Shown here: piece after piece, positions 45,131-57,099 of the stretch
Numbering within the stretch: position 1 is the stretch's first letter
Layout: each line of letters opens with the position of its first letter
Assembly: GCA_013350335.1 (NCBI GenBank)
Contig: CM023536.1
Coordinates: 39,564,314 to 39,628,313 of the forward strand
Length of the DNA: 64,000 nucleotides
Direction of reading: 5' to 3'
DNA from: Chimonanthus salicifolius
Lineage: Eukaryota > Streptophyta > Magnoliopsida > Laurales > Calycanthaceae
Notes under the pieces: model-generated
What the model was told of the DNA's origin: nothing
Databases searched by the model: none
What the model saw: only the letters and a program-made list of their open reading frames with translations
Made by a program: the position numbers and the translations under genes

Positions 45131-45738
45131 ATCTACCTTTGGGTAATCTTATGGCATCCTATTTCATTATGGTCATTCCCAGTCACCGATAGAACTGACC
45201 AGTGATCAAATACCGCTGCCACCTTTGGGTGTCTGGACAAATACCAACCACAAGTAACCGCCAATCATCCTATCCCAATCCGTTAACCACTCGAAACGGT
45301 GCACCTTTGGACCAACCTAATATCTCTGTGATTAAGGATCGCGATTAGCAAAGTCATTATCATCCAACACTTGGGAAGAGTATTGAACCACAGTTATATG
45401 ACCTGATGTCCAAATAATTCTGATTGGGTCACTTTGGTGACTAACCAAATCGTGTCATAATATGGTATTAGGTCAAGAATAATGGCTTTGCTCATTTTTT
45501 GTTTCCCAAAAACATAAGAGGAAAAAGCCCTGGATTTGAAGTCCATAGGATCATAATCTTAAAATCCATAAAATTTTAAGCTTCATAATTTTAAAAACCA
45601 TAATCTATACAATTTTAAATCTATAATTTTAAAATCTATAAAGGTCGTCTTCTTCTTTGAGATCCGAAAATTTTATTTCTTTAATTATTCTTTATTCAAG
45701 TAATAATTGATCCTATGAACCAGGCTCTTGATGCCACT
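45131..45738 (-). other. copia untranslated leader and primer site
   Basis: Non-coding sequence between gag and the 5' LTR. On minus, TGGCATCAAGAGCC (45724-45737) directly follows the LTR end, a variant of the tRNA-Met-type site. Confidence 0.5.
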
Positions 45739-46290
45739 TGTAATTCTTCATCATAATATCAGAGTTTATTGATTGAAAATCAATCGTACATTCATTCATC
45801 ATTAAACTTAATGTTCAACATACCCGAACAACATAATCACAGGATCTGAATCGATTAATGTTTGAAACATTGATCAATCTTAATGCGGAGATCATTAACG
45901 TAATAATCATAAGACATACCTGGATCCATTGATGAATAAGAGTGTGATCTGATGTTCCCTTTAATATGTCAATACTTCCTGAAATCCAAAAACATGAGAA
46001 AACACCCACCTTGGAATTTTTGCCTTTTGCCTCCTTAATGCCCTCTCCCAATTTCGTGAATAGTATTTTTTAGATACTAGGGTTGGCTTAAGTTGATGGA
46101 TAATTATGGAGAGGGACCCTTTTATAGGCAGATGGAGGACTCCTAAACAATTAGAACTTTCCATTCGTACTTCCCATCAAAATAGGAAACTAACCCCTTT
46201 AGAACTCTCGTAAAATAGACCTTCCTTATTTAAACACAGTTTTCCTGATTTAATATCCTCTATGTGGCACTCCAAATTTAATGTGGATCA
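45739..46290 (-). repeat. copia 5' LTR
   Basis: 552 bp, the partner of 43003-43552. On minus it starts TGATCCACATT and ends GAATTACA. Confidence 0.8.
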
Positions 46291-46299
46291 TGTTTAGTT

Positions 46300-47547
46300 T
46301 TACAAAAGATGCCATCAGTTGAAACAAAATAAAGAAACAAGAATCTATTGTTGATCATGTGCAAATAAAAAGGAGAATGAAAAAAGAAAGAGGTCTGATT
46401 TTTTTTAGCCACCGAATGAAAGAGATAGTCGACCACATTGAATCGGCTGAATTGGAGTGGGACCCACTATTTACTAAATTTACCACTCCACTCCTCTATA
46501 AATTGAACCTCTCTCTCTCAATGAAATTCAAACTGAATCAAGGCCGAGACGCTGAGGACTGGAATTTGAAGAAATTCAAGGGTTGGTCGATTTCACATTG
46601 ATTTCTAGAGGTTGGATTTTCTATTTTTTTTTATTTATTCTCTTGTTATTTCTTATTTTCAAATTCCATTGTATTGTAAATTCAATTCATATGTTCAATT
46701 AATGAAATCAAGATGAGTTGTAGATTTATGGTTTTCCAATTCTCAAAATTTGATGATGAAAGTTTGATTTTACTTTTAATCTTTTTACAAATTCATATCA
46801 AGATTTATGTAAGGTTTTTCAAATTGAATGAAATTTGTTGGGTAGTTGGAACTTAATTTTTCATTCTAAGGCATTCAACCAGAGTGTGAGATTTAATTTA
46901 GAATTAAAATTTAAGTATAAAATCTGTCTAGGCTCAAGGTTTGATTTGATTTATCTATGTTTAATGAAATTCATGTGGTTTTTAATTAAATTGTTCATGA
47001 ATGAAAAACTTGAATCAAATTTCGGTAATTTACGAGAGCTCCATGGTCTAGGTCTTGTTTTCATTAGATTTGAGATATGGGACATGATGCCATCTCAGTA
47101 CTTGATCCAATTCCATTGTAAGTATGTAAATAGGTAATTTTAGTTTTATTTTTATTTTATTCTTTTAAAAATTCAAATCCATGAAAACTAGGTTGGTAAA
47201 TTAAATAATTGCATCTTAATTTTATTTTCTAAATTAGATTAAGATTATTTAATATTTTTAGATTAAATCCACCATCTTAATTTGAGTTAGGTAAAAATTG
47301 ATTTTCCATTTTATTTTCCATCTTTAGATATTTCTAAATTAAAATTAAATTTCATAGATTAGAAAAATAACTCCATATTTATGATTTTTCTCCATGTTTT
47401 CAAAATTTCTTAAATTACATAATTCAATGGTGTATTTTTTCACGGATATATTTTCCTAAGTTCCAATGGGTTCGACCTCGCACTCAATCGCCATACTATC
47501 TAATGGTTCGTACGCTTAGAAGTTATAAATTTAAAATTTGCACAACA
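46300..47547 (+). mobile_element. gypsy LTR-like unit C
   Basis: AT-rich and non-coding, with a TATA box (CTCTATAAATTG near 46495-46506), a 'GGGTTCGACCTCGCACTCAA' block (47467-47486), a 'GGTTCGTACGCTT' block and the end TTTGCACAACA at 47547. The same ordered landmarks end units A and B. The left border is approximate. Confidence 0.55.
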
Positions 47548-48240
47548 CACTTCTAAATGAGATCCAATCCAAGCCATCAACTCACAACTTAACCTAGATT
47601 TAATCCTAACCGTCCATTCCAACCCAGAGCCTATAAATAGTGCACTAAGGCACACCATAGAATTCGAATTTGACTTGGAGCTTAAGAGGACCAAAGGCTT
47701 GGGAGAAAATACAAGAAGATAGGAGCACCATTCGAATTTACAAGTGAGAGTTGTAGATTTTTATTTTTATGTTGTCTTTCCTGTATTTAATTTATAAGAT
47801 GTCTGTATTAATTCTTCCATGAAATAAATGTAAGACATTCTTTTAGAACCCTGAAACATCCAATTTTCAAATCTCCTTGAGATTGTTTAGATTTGATTTT
47901 AAAATTTATATTCTTTATTTAATTAATTGGACAATGAAATAGTTAGAGCTTAGATTGTAAGTGTTGAATCTAAGTTACTAAGGCCCGATTATTAAATTAA
48001 AGTTTATAAATTCTTAACTTTGAAGATGGACATGAATTGATATTTAGACTTTAATGCAAATTTCAGATCTAGGTTTTGTGTTTGTTTATACATTTTGAGT
48101 GATGAACGGTCTATTCTAACAACCACCCTTTAAATTTTGTTATTTACTTTACTTGCAATTTCAACTCCAGTCTTTTATTATGTTAGTTCCTTTATTTGTT
48201 TGTTGTATTTTTAATGTTCAATATATTTTTATGTTTTTAT
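47548..48240 (+). mobile_element. gypsy LTR-like unit A, left part
   Basis: Starts directly after unit C. A TATA box, CCTATAAATAG, lies at 47630-47640. 47560-48060 aligns with 57480-57960 of unit B ('CCATTCCAACC(C/T)AGAGCCTATAAATAG', 'ATTGGACA.AATGAAATAGTTAG'). It is interrupted at 48240 by the Athila-like element and continues at 56684. Confidence 0.6.
48236..48240 (+). repeat. TSD left (TTTAT)
   Basis: TTTAT, repeated exactly at 56684-56688. Confidence 0.75.
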
Positions 48241-49877
48241 TGTTGTGCAAATTTTAATTTTATAATTACTCGCAAGCGCATGAATCGAATTAGAGTATAG
48301 AAATATGCAAGTGCGAGGTCGAACCTACAGAGACTTGATTTAGAATGAACGGGAAAACAAATTAAAAAGTCTGATATTTTAACCTTAACCTAGTTAACAA
48401 TTTTCAGGAGAATGATTGAATTGAAATTGCAAAATTAATTAAAACAACTAAAAATAGAGATTAAATAAAATGAGAGAAATTACTAAGGTATCGGATTCCA
48501 CCACCATTAAATCTATAATCTTCCAATTATTTATTTATTAATTCCGAATTTTAAGAGATTTAAACATTTAAGTTTATTAATATGGTGTTCAAAAAAATTC
48601 AGATTATCCTTTTGCTTTTAAAGATATAACTCCTAAGCATTTAATGTATCCAATTTAAATTTAAAAGACAACGGATCAAAGTAAATAATCTAAGCATCCA
48701 ATGTATCTAATTAAATTGAAAAAAATTAAATCAAAGAAATCTTTCTTTTAGATTAAAATGCCAAGTCCTTGATGAATCAAATATTAATATTAACTACCAC
48801 AAATACATGATATTAGTGGTGAAAATAATTAACATCTAATTAATCTAGTGAAGTACAAATCATAAATAATTGAACACACATAATTGGAATTAAATAAATA
48901 AATAAAAGAACATTAGTTTCATTAATAGGGTTTCATCTTCAACCTCAGCACAAAAATTAGCCGGACATTATGAAAGAATTAAAATAAAAAGACATGGAAA
49001 AATATAACCTGATCATCGTCGAAGATCCCGAGTCTTAGCCGTAATCCCTCTTTGCTCCAGCCGAGCTTTCTGGTTGTCCAGTTCGTATTGTGCAATGGGT
49101 GTGAGGCTGGTATTTATAAAGGAGTGGAGAGGTAAAATAAGCAAGTTGTGTGGGACCCACCTTAAGCCATCCGATTCTTTGCTTTCACGGCAACTTCTAT
49201 TTTTCTCTTCTTTCTAATCTGTCTCTTCTATTTTCGTTCTTTTCCTTCTTTGTAACATACGGTCAGACCCTTCTTCTTATAACATCTATCTTTCCTCTTC
49301 TATTTTCAGATTTTCTTTCTAATCTTTCTCTTTCCTATTCTTATTTTTGTCGTGCTTCTCTTTCTTTTTCTCAATTGCTGGCTGGTTTTGTTGTTTGCAT
49401 CATTGACATCACCATCCCAATAATATGTTTTGTTGCCAAGGAGAAAACAGTTCTAACTGGCTGTGTTTCTGCTTTCATGCTTGGCTGATTCTGTACTTTG
49501 AATCCAAACTTTGCTCGGTTCAGTGGCTGATCTTGCTTTGGTTGCAAGATGGCTGCTACAGATCTTCTCGCTAATGCTTGCCAGGTTCTGGATTCTGTAA
49601 CATCTTATTTTCATGTGTAGCTGGCTGTTATATGAAGTCTTTTCTTCCTTCTTGCAACAATAAAATCATATCATCCATCAACCTGAGCGTACATCGGAGT
49701 TGAGAAAATAATTCAACCTAAAAAAAATACAAAACACATCAATTAAATAAAATAAAATACTAACAAATATAATATTTAAATATATAATATATTATAATAA
49801 TATTATAAAATAAACAAATTTTAAGAACTAACTAATCAAATATTCAAGGTAAAATTATCATATTTATGTGCTCATCA
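48241..49877 (-). repeat. Athila-like 3' LTR (1637 bp)
   Basis: On minus it starts TGATGAGCACATAAATATG and ends TTTGCACAACA. A minus-strand TATA box, TTTATAAATACC, lies at 49109-49120. Immediately inside (49878-49893) is the purine-rich tract, on minus AGTTTGGGGGTATT. Confidence 0.88.
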
Positions 49878-51860
49878 AATACCCCCAAACTTAAATTTTG
49901 CTAGTCCTCTAGCAAAACAAAAATTAAAAAGTAAAAATCAAAATACTAAACTACACCACTTTCGCTGGCACTCTCGATTGCATTTAGCTTATGCAACAAG
50001 CCTTTAAACCCCTAGCTCACCACTAGTTGACGAGTTATAGTCTCGTGAGGGCTTCCAGTGATGATACCCACAAACATCAAATTTTCAGCAAAAATATCCA
50101 AATAAAAATTTAGACATCATACAACTCCAAATTTATTTTACAAAACTTATACTTGGAGTGTAGTGTGTGATAGCCAAATATTAACATAACCTTCTTTTTC
50201 AAAATACACATAAGTTTTGCAACCACCGGCTGAAAATGCGCTTCGACTCCAAATCTTACAATGGTATATCTCTCAGAAAGACTTTCGCTCAGAGATTGGG
50301 CTAAATTTCTCTCAAAAGTATATGTGAGTGGAATAATTTCTCAAATGCAAATATCTCACACATTTATTAACAAATAACAAATAATATAAAAAAAATATAG
50401 ATCTCATGAAAGGATGCCATTTTCCTGAAAATGTTGAAATAATACACCATTATTCTTCTTCATCTATTCTCCACTTAAATAACATATTAACTGAGGATCA
50501 ATAGGACTTCCTGTAGGACGAAACGTGGCTTAGGACCGGGTTATATCAAAGAAGGATAAAAAGACTCTAAAATTAATATTTGAACAGAAAAGGTAGAGGT
50601 CTTCAAAATTTTATAATGGGATATTGCTTCCTCTATTTTTTTTTTAGCACTCGGAATCGTCAAAGCATTTCTTTTCTTTTCAAATTCAATTCTTTATTTT
50701 TTTTTCACTTTTTTTTTGACATCCTTCTTTATGATGTATGAATGTTCCCTTTCTCAATTCTTTTTTTTTTTTTTCATTGATGATTTTTTTCTTTCTTTTG
50801 CATCTCTCATCATCATTTTTTTCTTTTCAAGTGCCATAGTTTTCTCAGAATACCATCCCAATAACAATCATCTCTAACCTTTTCCCGGGCCCTAGAATAG
50901 GTCATAGATTTTTCAATTTTGGCTCAAACTCCACAACCGGAGTTTAGTATGGATAACATGGTTAATCAATAAAAATAGGCTAAACTTAAATTCAAGGCTC
51001 AAAAGTGTGAACTAACATGATAATATGACAAAAAATAGGTAGGCTTCAAAGACTCAAACGATCCAAAATAATGGCCTATATCACTTCCTAAGCTTCATAT
51101 GACTATTTCATTAGCTTCAAATAAATTCAGAAAAATTCTGGCGTAATAATCCAATTTTGATGTCATATTCAGTAATTTGACCAAAACAAGGAATAATAAG
51201 ATCTAACAACAAATAATAATGCGCACATCAATGAAAAATAAAGAATTATTTATAACCCTCAGAAAATCGAATGGCTCAAAAGTTCACTGGGTCACAAGTC
51301 TCCACTGGTATTCCTCCGGTAATTACTTTACTCATGAATATTCTTCTTTTTAGGCTAATATTAATATGGCTAGTGTAAAAGTTTTCCAAGCATAAATTTC
51401 ATAAATTTCAAATGGAAAAGCATGATATAAAAATTTTGATCCATATATTAATGCTGAAAAATCAAATTTTTTCAAATTTTTCAAAAAAAAAATTGTTTTT
51501 TGTTTTTTTGTTTTTTTCAACTCAAAACACATAAAACTAACACAGTGTAACCCCTCAATACCCCTAAACTTAAATTGGACATTGTCCTCAATGTTCCCTA
51601 ATCTACATGTGCACCTGCAAGTTAGACGAAAATATCAGAAAAAGAACAACTTGAGTTGAGAAATACCTGAGATGGCTCACTTTATTCAAAACCTGTAAAA
51701 ACACAAAAACATACAAGAAAGACACTAGACTGATTCTCACACAAGACGGACAGACTCAAACGAATTGAAAAAAAAATCCTAGACTAGACGGACTCAACAA
51801 AATCAAAATCTACAGATACACAGACCACCAACAAACTGACTCGGACTCAACTGACAGACA
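49878..51860 (-). other. non-coding 3' internal region of the Athila-like element
   Basis: About 2 kb with T-rich tracts and no coding signal, where RT to integrase would be expected. A second 'ACCCCTAAACTTAAATTGG' near 51557-51577 resembles the purine-tract neighbourhood at 49880-49905, perhaps an internal duplication at a deletion border. Confidence 0.5.
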
Positions 51861-52061
51861 TACAAATCAACCCTGGTCCAATACAGGTGGCTTTTCAACA
51901 CTGACGGAGAGAGACTCAAATTTTTCCTTCCATTTATTGGTCTCCAAAAGTGGAGTGATTTCCACCAAAGCATTCACTTTGTTGACCCCTTTTTCATTGA
52001 AATTAGTGTCAAAATTTGGCAAGCATTTCTCAAATGGGTCATCGCATGTAAAGTTCAGAAA

Positions 52062-54476
52062 TTACTCATGGATTGTACTTTCAATCACATTTACCTCACA
52101 TAGGTCATTTGTATCAGGAGGTTGGTGGCCACAATTAAACACATTGAGCTGTAAAGTCATGTTACTAAAAGATAGTTTGAGCACTCCATTCCTATAATTA
52201 ATGATTGCATTGGAGGTAGCCAAGAAGGGTCGACCCAAAATTACTGGAATTTGCCCACTGGTGTTCATCACAGGTTGTGTATCAATGACTATAAAGTCCA
52301 CTGGAAAATAAAACTTGTCAACCTTGATTAGAACATCTTCTATTACACCTCTTGGAATTTTGACTGACCTATCGGCCAATTGAAGTGTAACAGGTGTGGG
52401 TTTCAGTTCTCCTAACCCCAATTGCTCGTACACAGAATACGACAATAAATTAACGCTCGCTCCTAAATCAAGTAAGGCCCGATCAATCGAATGGTCACCA
52501 ATGACACAAGAAATTGTGGGACTTCCAGGATCCTTGTACTTGACAGGAATTTTCTGTTGAATAATAGCGCTTACATGTTCAGACAAAAATGCCTTCTTTG
52601 GAACATTCGTCCTCCTCTTTAGCATACAGAGATCTTTCAAGAATTTTGCGTAAGAAGGTATTTGTTTAATAGCGTCGAGGAGAGGAATGTTTATGCGGAC
52701 TTGCTTGAACACCTCTAACACATTGCTATGTGGTGTACCTTTCTTAATTGGAATCAATCTCTGTGGGTAAGGAGATTTTGGGACAAAATCAGTCGTGACT
52801 GACTCTTTGGGTTCCTTCTCAGGCGGGCAATCAGTGCCCTTTGATGGCTCAGATTGATCATGGCTTTGGTTATCCTGCTGTCTTGCTTCTGGCATCTTAA
52901 CCTAATTATCAACTGTTTTCCCTGACCTAAGAGTGATGATAGATTTAACATCTCCATGATACACGTTGGAAGTAGTTGAAGGCCCCACTTCGATCTGACC
53001 CTTAGGTTTGGGAATGGGTTGACTGGGGAATTTACCATTTTCCCTCTCTCCGATAGCACTTGCAAGTTGCCCTATCTGTGTTTCAAGTTTCAGTATGGCT
53101 TGGGAATTTGACTGCAATGCTTGCTGAGTGGACTGTATGAATTGTTGCAGTGTTTCCTCCAGAGAGGGTTTATGCTATTGTGGACCAGGTTGATAGGACT
53201 GACTCTGGGGTGGATGGAATGGTTGGTTTTGAAGTGGATGGAATGACTGACCAGGTGAGTGGAATGGCTGACCAGGTGCTTGAAACTGATGAGGTCCCTG
53301 ATTCATGTGTTGGTTCTGACTCCACGAGAAATTAGGGTGATTCCGCCAATTGGGGTTATAGGTAGCAGAGAATGGACTCCCCTGCTGCTTCCCAAAATTA
53401 TTTAGTGCGTTAGCCTGTTCGACTAGGCACTCCGGATTTACGTTTAGGGAAGGACAAGTTTGTGTTGTGTGTCCTGGGTTGATGCACATGGCACACACCT
53501 CAGGTTGCATACCCATTGACGGACTCACCCTCTAAGTCATTGCTAAGGTCTCTACTTTTTTAGTCAGATTTGCAATTGCAACTTTAACCTCAAAAGCATT
53601 ATTAACTTCGTATAAACCTCCTCTTTTGGAAGTTTGTCCTGAACTCTCCTTTTTAGAGAAATCCCATTGCTGAGAATTCTCCGCCAAATTTTCCAAGAAA
53701 TTCCATCCTTCAACTTGACTTTGTTCAAAAAATGCCCCATTTTTCATAGACTCGACCAAAGTACGGCTAGATGTGGTTAAGCCATCATAAAAAAATTGAA
53801 TCAGTCTCCAAGTTTCAAAACCATGATGGGGACATTTACTCAATAAATCCTTGAATCTTTCCCATGATTCCGAGAATTGTTCACCCTCTTTCTGAATAAA
53901 ATTTGAAATTTCTGTTTTGAGGGCGTTCGTTTTAGATATCGGGAAAAATTTATTCAAGAATTTATTTACCAACTGATCCCAAGTGTTGATGGAATTTGCA
54001 GGGAGAGAGTTCAGCCATGATTTCACTTTTTCTTTGAGAGAAAAAGGAAAAAGGCGAAGTTTAATAGATTCATCAGTGACATTTTGAAGTTTGATAGTGG
54101 CACAAATCTCTAAAAATTCCTTAACGTGTAAATAGGGATCCTCACGATCAAGGCCATGAAAAGCGGGGAGTAGATGTAAAAGGCCTGGTTTTAGCTCATA
54201 GGTGGCATTGGTGGCTGGGATGACTATGCTGGAGGGTGTGTTGGCTACGACCAATGAAAAATAATCTCGAAGAGTTTTCTCCTGTTCTTCGGCCATTTGG
54301 GGTGATGGTGGTGGTGATGACGATGGACTGTCTATATCTATGATTGGGCCTGACTGAGCCCCGGACGCAATAATCGGTGGTATGACAGATAGTGTAACTC
54401 GAACCAAGCGATTGGTGGAGTCACGAAACCAATGATGTATACACAAACACGAACAAATACGCTCAAACAAATCCAA
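52062..54476 (-). pseudogene. Athila-like gag-protease frame with three TAG codons
   Basis: One continuous frame of 804 codons apart from TAG at 53532-53534, 53175-53177 and 52902-52904; it ends at TAA 52062-52064. The true start is probably the Met at 54294-54296 ('MAEEQEKTLRDYF'). In order: retrotransposon gag domain ('FHGLDREDPYLHVKEFLE' to 'FYDGLTTSSRTLVES'), CCHC knuckle 'CAMCINPGHTTQTC' (near 53491-53450), a Gln/Pro-rich spacer with 'PFHSPGQSFHP', the linker 'IITLRSGKTVDN', and an aspartic protease with 'LLDLGASVNLLS' and 'ILGRPFLATSNAI'. D-L-G-A is normal for Athila. After the TAA the same frame continues recognisably ('DPFEKCLPNF', 'LVEITPLLETNKW') to about 51870, then is lost. Confidence 0.85.
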
Positions 54477-55046
54477 ACAAAATATGCCCTAAAACTATAC
54501 TGACACACAACTCCTAGACTCTAGACTGCCCTAAACGATGGTTCTAGATTGTTTTTAACATACAATGCATGAACCAATTTTTACTAATCTTTTTGGATTT
54601 TTTTTTTTTGTGAATGCAAGCCTAAATTACCAATGTAAGATTCAAGCAAATATGAAGACAATAATCAAACAATTTTAATCTAATGCATGAATTAACACCC
54701 TAAATGCATGAGCAAATTAAATATGCAATTTTTTTTATTTTTTTATGCAAAATAAATGCAACACAACCTAAGAAAATCTATATGAATGCATGAAAAATTG
54801 AAAATTTAAAGAAAGTGGTTTAGACACTTACCTTGGCATGTAGTCGCTTTTGCAATTTTTTTTGTTTTTTTTAAGCGTACAATTCAAAACTCTTGCAAAA
54901 TCAACAAACAAAACCTAGGTGAAGACACCAAATCACATAAAAATATGCATGAAACCTAGATCTAGATGCAAAATTCCTAAATCTACAACTAGTTGAAAGA
55001 TTAAACTAATAGAATTTTTAATTTTATTTTTCCGTTTCAATCTCAA
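54477..55046 (-). other. Athila-like untranslated leader
   Basis: About 570 bases between the primer site and gag, AT-rich, no coding signal. Confidence 0.5.
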
Positions 55047-55068
55047 GTCCCCGACAACGGCGCCAAAA
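55047..55068 (-). other. tRNA-Asp primer-binding site
   Basis: On minus TTTTTGGCGCCGTTGTCGGG begins about three bases after the 5' LTR end at 55072. It complements the 3' end of plant tRNA-Asp with about one mismatch. Confidence 0.75.
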
Positions 55069-55071
55069 ACT

Positions 55072-56683
55072 TGTTGTGCAAATTTTAATTTTATAATTAC
55101 TCACAAGCGCACGAATCGAATTGGAGTATAGAGATATGCAAGTACGAGGTCGAACCCACACGGACTTGATTTAGAATGAACGGGAAAACAAATTAAAAAG
55201 CCTGATATTTTAACCTTAACCTAGTTAACAATTTTCAGGAGAATGATTGAATTGAAATTGCAAAATTAATTAAAACAACTAAAAATAGAGATTAAATAAA
55301 ATGAGAGAAATTACTAAGGTATCGGCTTCCACCACCATTAAATCTATAATCTTCCAATTATTTATTTATTAATTCCCAATTTTAAGAGATTTAAACATTT
55401 AAGTTTATTAATATGGTGTTAAAAAAAAACTCAGATTATCCTTTTGCTTTTAAAGATATAACTCCTAAGCATTTAATGTATCCAATTTAACTTTAAAAGA
55501 CAATGGATCAAAGTAAATAATCTAAGCATCCAATGTATCTAATTAAATTGAAAAACATTAAATCAAAGAAATCTTTCTTTTAGATTAAAATGCCAAGCCC
55601 TTGATGAATCAAATATTAATATTAACTACCACAAATACATGATATTAGTGGTGAAAATAATTAACATCTAATTAATCTAGTGAAGCACAAATCATAAATA
55701 ATTGAACACACATAATTGGAATTAAATAAATAAATAAAAGAACATTATTTCATTAATAGGGTTTCATCTTCAACCTCAGTACAAAAATTAGCCGGACATT
55801 ATGAAAGAATTAAAATAAAAAGACATGGAAAAATATAATCTTAGCCGTAATCCCTCTCTGCTCCAGCCGAGCTTTCTGGTTGTCCAGTTCGTATTGTGCA
55901 ATGGGTGTGAGGCTGGTATTTATAAAGGAGTGGAGAGGTAAAATAAGAAAGTTGTGTGGGACCCACCTTAAGCCATCCGATTCTTTGCTTTCACGGCAAC
56001 TTCTATTTTTCTCTTCTTTCTAATCTGTCTCTTCTATTTTCGTTCTTTTCCTTCTTTGTAACATACGGTCAGACCCTTCTTCTTATAACATCTATCTTTC
56101 CTCTTCTATTTTCAGATTTTCTTTCTAATCTTTCTCTTTCCTATTCTTATTTTTGTCGTGCTTCTCTTTCTTTTTCTCAATTGCTGGCTGGTTTTGTTGT
56201 TTGCATCATTGACATCACCATCCCAATAATATGTTTTGTTGCCAAGGAGAAAACAGTTCTAACTGGCTGTGTTTCTGCTTTCATGCTTGGCTGATTCTGT
56301 ACTTTGAATCCAAACTTTGCTCGGTTCATTGGCTGATCTTGCTTTGGTTGCACGATGGCTGCTACAGATCTTCTCGCTAATGCTTGCCAGGTTCTGGATT
56401 CTGTAACATCTTATTTTCATGTGTGGCTGGCTATTATATGAAGTCTTTTCTTCCTTTTTGCAACAATAAAATCATATCATCCATCAACCCGAGCGTACGT
56501 CGGAGTTGAGAAAATAATTCAACCTAAAAAAAATACAAAACACATCAATTAAATAAAATAAAATACTAACAAATATAATATTTAAATATATAATATATTA
56601 TAATAATAATATAAAATAAACAATTTTAAGAACTAACTAATCAAATATTCAAGGGTAAAATTATCATATTTATGTGCTCATCA
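55072..56683 (-). repeat. Athila-like 5' LTR (1612 bp)
   Basis: Partner of 48241-49877. It lacks the ~25 bases found at about 49008-49034 in the other copy. Substitutions cluster towards the primer-site end (about eight in the first 110 bases of plus-strand reading), while about 380 bases around 55948-56326 are identical between copies. Confidence 0.88.
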
Positions 56684-57099
56684 TTTATTTCAAGTCTTGT
56701 ATGCTCATGTATTTCATTCTTTAATTCTTTGTATTCAAATTCTCTCTCTCTCAAGATTCAAATAATTAAGGTTGGAGATATGATATTTTGATCTTAAAAC
56801 ACATGATTTTAAATTAAGATGAGACTACATATCCATGTTTCACCAATTTAATAAGAAGGAAATAGATTTGATTCTTGACTTGTTAAATTCATAAGTTAGG
56901 TGTTACTTTGGTTTTCTAAATTAAAATTGCAATTCTATCTATTCAATTTCTTAAAATTACATATTTTAAAAGGTACCAATTTAATTTTAAGCATATATTT
57001 TATGGATTTCCTTTGGGTTCGACCTTGCACTCAAATCGCTATACTATAAACTGTTCGTGCTTTTGCGAGATTTATAAATGTAAAATTTGCAAATCAACA
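56684..57099 (+). mobile_element. gypsy LTR-like unit A, right part
   Basis: Continues unit A after the nested element. Starts with the TTTAT duplication (56684-56688), contains 'GGGTTCGACCTTGCACTCAAA' and a 'GTTCGTGCTTTTGCGAG' block, and ends AAATCAACA at 57099, a variant of the CACAACA end. Confidence 0.6.

Larger units (their letters stand above)
43003..46290 (-). mobile_element. truncated Ty1/copia retrotransposon (3.3 kb)
   Basis: Two direct LTRs of about 550 bp, each reading on minus TGATCCACATTAAATTTG...ATTACA. A primer-site-like TGGCATCAAGAGCC lies just inside the 5' LTR, and gag and protease remnants follow. Integrase, RT and RNase H are missing: coding stops shortly after the protease and the 3' LTR follows within ~120 bases. 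The flanking 5-mers (GAAAC and TGTTT) do not match, so recombination or an old insertion is likely. Confidence 0.8.
48241..56683 (-). mobile_element. Athila-like gypsy element lacking RT (8.4 kb)
   Basis: Complete LTR-to-LTR insertion with a 5-bp TSD: 5' LTR 55072-56683, tRNA-Asp-type primer site, gag-protease frame, long non-coding 3' part, purine tract and 3' LTR 48241-49877. Athila-type traits are the primer site, the gag sequence ('EQEKTLRDYFS'), and the D-L-G-A protease ('DLGASVNLLS', 'ILGRPFLATS'). RT, RNase H and integrase are absent, so it depends on helpers. By eye the LTRs differ at about two dozen positions plus one ~25-bp indel, which suggests a young insertion. It sits inside LTR unit A. 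Confidence 0.9.

Noticed and set aside
49150..49488. 112-codon frame, identical at 55956-56294
   Set aside because: Duplicated because it lies in both LTRs, antisense to the element; hydrophobic but no domain. Kept only as a finding, not as a gene.
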